Below, one piece after another: positions 21,124-24,284 of a DNA stretch of 24,284 bases. The DNA comes from JAOUEA01 sp035550775 (GTDB lineage: Bacteria; Actinomycetota; UBA4738; HRBIN12): the NCBI GenBank assembly GCA_035550775.1, contig DASZOO010000138.1, positions 1 through 24,284 on the forward strand, given 5' to 3'. The notes beneath the pieces are model-generated. The model saw only the letters and a list, made by a program, of their open reading frames with translations, ran no database searches and was not told where the DNA came from. How positions within the stretch are numbered: the stretch's first letter is position 1; the number at the start of each line of letters is the position of its first letter. The translations under genes and the position numbers were made by a program.

Positions 21124-22356
21124 GTGAGCGAGCGTCGCAGGGTCGTGATCACCGGCATCGGGCCGGTCACGCCGGTCGGCACCGGCGTGGACCCGTTCTG
21201 GGAGGGACTCACGACCGGGCGCAACGGGGTCCACACGATCGAGGCCTTCGACACGAGCGATCTCCCCGTGACCGTGGCCGGGTTCCCCCGGGATTTCGTC
21301 GCCACCGACCACCTCGACCCGAAGGAAGCCCGCCGAACCGATCCGTTCGCGCAGTACGCGATCGCGAGCGCGAAGCTCGCCTGGGCGGACGCCGGCCATC
21401 CCGACGTGCCCTCCGAGCGGGGGGCGGTGATCTACGCGACCGGCATCGGAGGCGTCCAGACCCTGCTCAACCAGCACGACGTGCTCCGCGAGAAGGGAGC
21501 CGGGCGCGTCTCGCCGTTCATGGTGCCGATGCTGATGGCCAACGCCGCCGGAGGGCACATCGCCATGCACTACGGGCTCACCGGTCCCAACTACTCCACG
21601 GTCTCAGCATGTTCGTCCTCCAACCACGCGATCGGCGAGGCCATGCGGTTGATCCGCGACGGGTATTCCGACCTGGCGATCGCCGGTGGTTCCGAGGCAG
21701 CGACGATCCCGTTGACGGTCGCGGCGTTCGCTCAGATGACCGCCCTCACCAAGAACCCCGACCCTGAGACGGCCTCGCGTCCCTTCGACGCCGATCGCAG
21801 TGGCTTCGTGCTCTCCGAGGGCGGGTGCGCGGTGATCCTGGAGAGCGAGGAGCACGCGAGAGCCAGGGGCGCCCGCGTCTACTGCGAGGTGGCCGGCTAC
21901 GGCGCCAGCGACGACGCGCACCACATCACCGCTCCCGATCCGAAGGGCTCGGGGGCGGCGCTCGCGATGTCGTGGGCGCTCGCCGACGCCGGCGAGGAAC
22001 CGGGCGCGGTCGACTACGTGAACGCCCACGGCACGTCGACCCCGCTGAACGACGCCGCTGAGACCGCGGCGATCAAGTCCGTGCTCGGCGATCACGCCCA
22101 TTCGGTGGCCGTCTCCTCGACGAAGTCGATGACCGGCCACATGCTCGGCGCCGCCGGGGCGGTCGAGGCCGCCGCGTGCGCGCTCGCGATCGAACACGGC
22201 GTGGTCCCACCGACGATCCACTACGCGACCCCCGACCCCGATTGCGACCTCGACGTCACGCCGAACGAGGCGAGGGAGCTCGACGTCCGGCTCGCCATAT
22301 CGAACTCGTTCGGCTTCGGCGGCGCCAACGCGACGGTCGCTCTCCGCAGGATCTGA
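21124..22356 (+). CDS. fabF: Beta-ketoacyl-ACP synthase II
   Basis: FabF elongates acyl-ACP by condensation with malonyl-ACP. The 410-residue thiolase-fold protein has nucleophile C163 (STVSACSSSNHAIGEA), catalytic H302 (NAHGTSTPLND) and H339 (STKSMTGHMLGAAGAVE) with K334, and the C-terminal NSFGFGGANATVALRR. Length matches FabF (about 410). Start GTG 21124 has GGGAG upstream at about 7-8 nt spacing. Adjacent to acpP as in most fab clusters. No KS-beta-type loss of the cysteine, so it is an active condensing enzyme, not a chain-length factor. Confidence 0.96.
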   Translation: MSERRRVVITGIGPVTPVGTGVDPFWEGLTTGRNGVHTIEAFDTSDLPVTVAGFPRDFVATDHLDPKEARRTDPFAQYAIASAKLAWADAGHPDVPSERGAVIYATGIGGVQTLLNQHDVLREKGAGRVSPFMVPMLMANAAGGHIAMHYGLTGPNYSTVSACSSSNHAIGEAMRLIRDGYSDLAIAGGSEAATIPLTVAAFAQMTALTKNPDPETASRPFDADRSGFVLSEGGCAVILESEEHARARGARVYCEVAGYGASDDAHHITAPDPKGSGAALAMSWALADAGEEPGAVDYVNAHGTSTPLNDAAETAAIKSVLGDHAHSVAVSSTKSMTGHMLGAAGAVEAAACALAIEHGVVPPTIHYATPDPDCDLDVTPNEARELDVRLAISNSFGFGGANATVALRRI

Positions 22357-22359
22357 GCC

Positions 22360-22866
22360 GTGCTCCGCGAGGGTCTGCGACACCACTCCTGGGCCACCGA
22401 GCGGCTCCTCGAGCGATGCGCCTCGCTCTCCGACGACGAGCTCGACCGGCACATCCCGGCGATCTACGGCAGCACGCTCGACACCGTCCGCCATCTCGTC
22501 GACGCCGACAACTGGTACCTGTGGTGCATCTCGGGAGGCGACCTCGGGATCGCGGAGTTCGACGCCGACGACCTGTCGCTGTCCGACGTCCGATCGGTCG
22601 CGACCGCCAACGCGGCCGGCTGGGAAGCGATCCTGCTCCGCGACCTGGACCCCGACGCCGAGGTGGTCGTGACCCGCAGAGACGGCAGCGTCACCGGGGC
22701 GACGCTGGGCATCCGCCTCGCCCAGGTGCTGCATCACGGAAGCGACCACCGCTCGCAGATCTGCACCGCGCTGACCGTGCTGGGGCACGCCCCGCCGGAG
22801 TTCGACGTGTGGGCATACGGCGACGAGGCCGGGCTCACCCACGAGGAGCCGGCCGTCGACGCCTGA
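22360..22866 (+). CDS. DinB-family putative metal-dependent protein
   Basis: A 168-residue soluble four-helix-bundle protein of the DinB superfamily. Three histidine positions fit the usual metal triad: the helix-2 signature DTVRHLVDADNWYLW and the C-terminal VLHHGSDHRSQI, which matches the HxxxHRGQI pattern of DinB proteins. Family members include thiol transferases and stress proteins, so no reaction can be given. Start GTG 22360 lies 3 nt after the fabF stop with no independent ribosome binding site, so it is probably translated from the fab transcript. It converges with the beta-lactamase-like gene, with 9 nt between stops. A second, different DinB-like protein lies at 5641-6093. Confidence 0.85.
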   Translation: MLREGLRHHSWATERLLERCASLSDDELDRHIPAIYGSTLDTVRHLVDADNWYLWCISGGDLGIAEFDADDLSLSDVRSVATANAAGWEAILLRDLDPDAEVVVTRRDGSVTGATLGIRLAQVLHHGSDHRSQICTALTVLGHAPPEFDVWAYGDEAGLTHEEPAVDA

Positions 22867-22875
22867 GCCGGACCG

Positions 22876-24284
22876 TCACTCCTCGAACGATCGGTACCAA
22901 CGGCCGCCGTTGTACTCGGCCACGATCGCTTCGCCGTCGACGTCGCCGTGGAAGCGGATCCTGCGGGGGTCGCGCACGGCGCCCACGGCGAACCACCCGT
23001 CGTCCAGCGGGATGAGACCGCCCGCGGTGCTCGCCCCACCGACCTCGTAGGGCCACTGCAACACCAGCCCGCCCTTGCGGACGAGGATGCGCAGCAGCGG
23101 GGCCCAGGGGTCGTCGTTGCGATAGCAGCCGGGGAATCCTCGGTAGGCGACGGGAAGCTCCGCCGGCTCGGTCACGGCGGCTCCTTCCCGCCGGAACCAC
23201 GTCGACCCGTGGAACGCCTCGACGACGTTCCCGTCGTCATCTCGAGCGAACTCCAGCGCGAACCGATCGAGCGCCTCGTGGGCCACGAGGAACGAGTCCC
23301 CGATCTCGGTCTCCAGCGGGTCGCGCTCCAGACGCACCGACAGCGGACCCAGCCCGACGCCGAGCCCGTCCTCCACGGCCTCGACCTCGAGCGTCCTGCC
23401 ATCGTCTCCTGCGTAACGCCCCTCGTAGTCACCGGCGTTCGGGATCTCCGTCGGCGCCGGCGGCGACCACGTCTGGGGGAGCTCGGCGCCGGCCAGGCTC
23501 GAGCGCACCGCCGCGAGCGCGTAGGCGGCCACGGAACGCTTGTCGCCGCCTCCGTTCTGCAGGATCACGACCCCGAGCCCCTCGTCGGGGGAGATCGCGA
23601 GCTGGGCCGTGTATCCGACCATGCCGCCCGTGTGCCCGATCCACCGGTGACCGTCGACGTCCTCCTGCCACAGGCCGTACGCGTACCGCCCGCCGTCGCC
23701 GTCGTCGACGCCGTCCTCGGTGAGCGTCGAGAACATGGCATCGGTCAGGATCCGACCGCCCCTGCCGTCCGGCACGTCGCCACGGGCGAGCAGCATGCGC
23801 GCGTAGGCGGCCATGTCGAGCGCGGTGGACGTGATCGATCCGTCGGCCGTGTTCGACACGATGCGGTTCGCCGGCGACAGGGTGTGGCGCAGCTGGGCGG
23901 GCCGGTCCCAGCGGGTCGGCTCGTAGCCGACCGCCGTCCGAAGGTACTCCGCCTCGGTGATGCGGGCGGCCGAATCGTGCATGGCGAGCGGGCCGAAGAG
24001 ACGCTCCGCCAGCAGATCCTCGATCGGGGCGCCGGTCACCCGCTCCAGGCAGGCTCCGACGATCTTCCAGCCGTCGTTGGAGTACCAGAAGCGCTCCCCC
24101 GGGGCGGTCGTGGCCGGGAACCGCCGGGCGAGCCACAGAGCTCCGACCAGCGAGGGCGCGTCCTCGGTCCCGATCGCCAGGCCGGCGGTATGCCGCATCA
24201 GGTGGTGCAGCGTGATCGGTCCGAACGGTTCGGGAAGCTCCAGCCACGGCAGGATCTCGTTCACGCTCGCGTGCAGGTCGAGCC
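22876..24284 (-). CDS. Serine beta-lactamase-family hydrolase (5' end outside window)
   Basis: A class C beta-lactamase/esterase-fold protein (PF00144 type), cut at its N-terminus by the window edge. The visible 469 codons begin at GLDLHASVNEILPWLE, so the nucleophile SxxK motif lies beyond 24284. Present are TLHHLMRHTAGL, the Tyr motif YSN in FWYSNDGWKIVGACLE, and HTGGMVGY as the KTG equivalent. About 150 residues follow the hydrolase domain, from the PNAGDYEGRYAGDDGRTLEVE region on, forming a beta-rich C-terminal domain like that of D-aminopeptidase/esterase relatives. True beta-lactamase activity is unlikely to be assignable; an esterase or peptidase role is as likely. It converges with the DinB-like gene. 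Confidence 0.88.
   Translation of the reverse strand, partial: LDLHASVNEILPWLELPEPFGPITLHHLMRHTAGLAIGTEDAPSLVGALWLARRFPATTAPGERFWYSNDGWKIVGACLERVTGAPIEDLLAERLFGPLAMHDSAARITEAEYLRTAVGYEPTRWDRPAQLRHTLSPANRIVSNTADGSITSTALDMAAYARMLLARGDVPDGRGGRILTDAMFSTLTEDGVDDGDGGRYAYGLWQEDVDGHRWIGHTGGMVGYTAQLAISPDEGLGVVILQNGGGDKRSVAAYALAAVRSSLAGAELPQTWSPPAPTEIPNAGDYEGRYAGDDGRTLEVEAVEDGLGVGLGPLSVRLERDPLETEIGDSFLVAHEALDRFALEFARDDDGNVVEAFHGSTWFRREGAAVTEPAELPVAYRGFPGCYRNDDPWAPLLRILVRKGGLVLQWPYEVGGASTAGGLIPLDDGWFAVGAVRDPRRIRFHGDVDGEAIVAEYNGGRWYRSFEE

Noticed and set aside
22857..22880. Terminator between the DinB-like gene and the convergent hydrolase gene
   Set aside because: Only 9 nt separate the stops and no inverted repeat is visible.

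Overview
The window is a chromosomal segment of a high-G+C bacterium, most probably an actinomycetote from a lineage I cannot name. Four things point there: the gene order mreB-mreC-mreD-mrdA-rodA ... rng-rplU-rpmA-obg ... nadD-LCP-rsfS, which I recall from Streptomyces-like genomes; an RNase E/G whose long disordered Arg/Gly-rich region is N-terminal; many GTG starts with 1-4 nt stop/start overlaps; and several genes with a TAGGCT/TATGCT-like -10 box only 7-8 nt before the start codon, as expected for leaderless mRNAs.

Layout. (1) Positions 1-3458: the tail of an unidentified gene, then a 45-bp copy of the 3' end of tRNA-Ala(GGC) at 135-179, a small membrane protein (-), a HisC-like aminotransferase (+), a ZIP-family metal transporter (+), a 79-aa His-rich protein (-), and the intact tRNA-Ala(GGC) (-) at 3386-3458. 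The two tRNA 3' ends are direct repeats flanking about 3.2 kb, the geometry left by site-specific integration into a tRNA gene, although no integrase is visible inside. (2) Positions 3473-7385, all minus: obg, a DinB-like gene, nadD, a divergent LCP/LytR_C protein and rsfS, joined mostly by 4-nt or similar overlaps, with the tRNA only 14 nt after rsfS. (3) A 146-aa plus-strand gene (7440-7880) lies between obg and rpmA, splitting the usual rplU-rpmA-obg unit. (4) Positions 7884-10717, minus: rpmA, rplU and RNase E/G, preceded by a roughly 280-nt leader ending in a hairpin that overlaps the ribosome binding site. (5) 11175-12350, plus: a soluble protein with a NarL-type receiver fused N-terminally to a histidine kinase. 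(6) 12343-17911, minus: the mreB-mreC-mreD-mrdA-rodA elongasome operon. (7) 18018-22866, plus and divergent from mreB: the fatty-acid synthesis II cluster fabD-fabH-fabG-acpP-fabF, then a DinB-like gene. (8) 22876-24284, minus: a serine beta-lactamase-family hydrolase cut by the window end.

The window thus holds housekeeping envelope growth (rod-shape and wall synthesis), membrane lipid supply, ribosome maturation (Obg, RsfS, L21, L27), RNA turnover and NAD synthesis, plus one probable accessory block at the left. Nothing resembles CRISPR, rRNA, an IS element or a phage structural gene. The observations most worth following up are the tRNA-flanked block, the RBS-occluding hairpin before RNase E/G, the receiver-first kinase fusion, the ZIP transporter lacking a metal-site acidic residue, and the 8-bp dyad between mreB and fabD.
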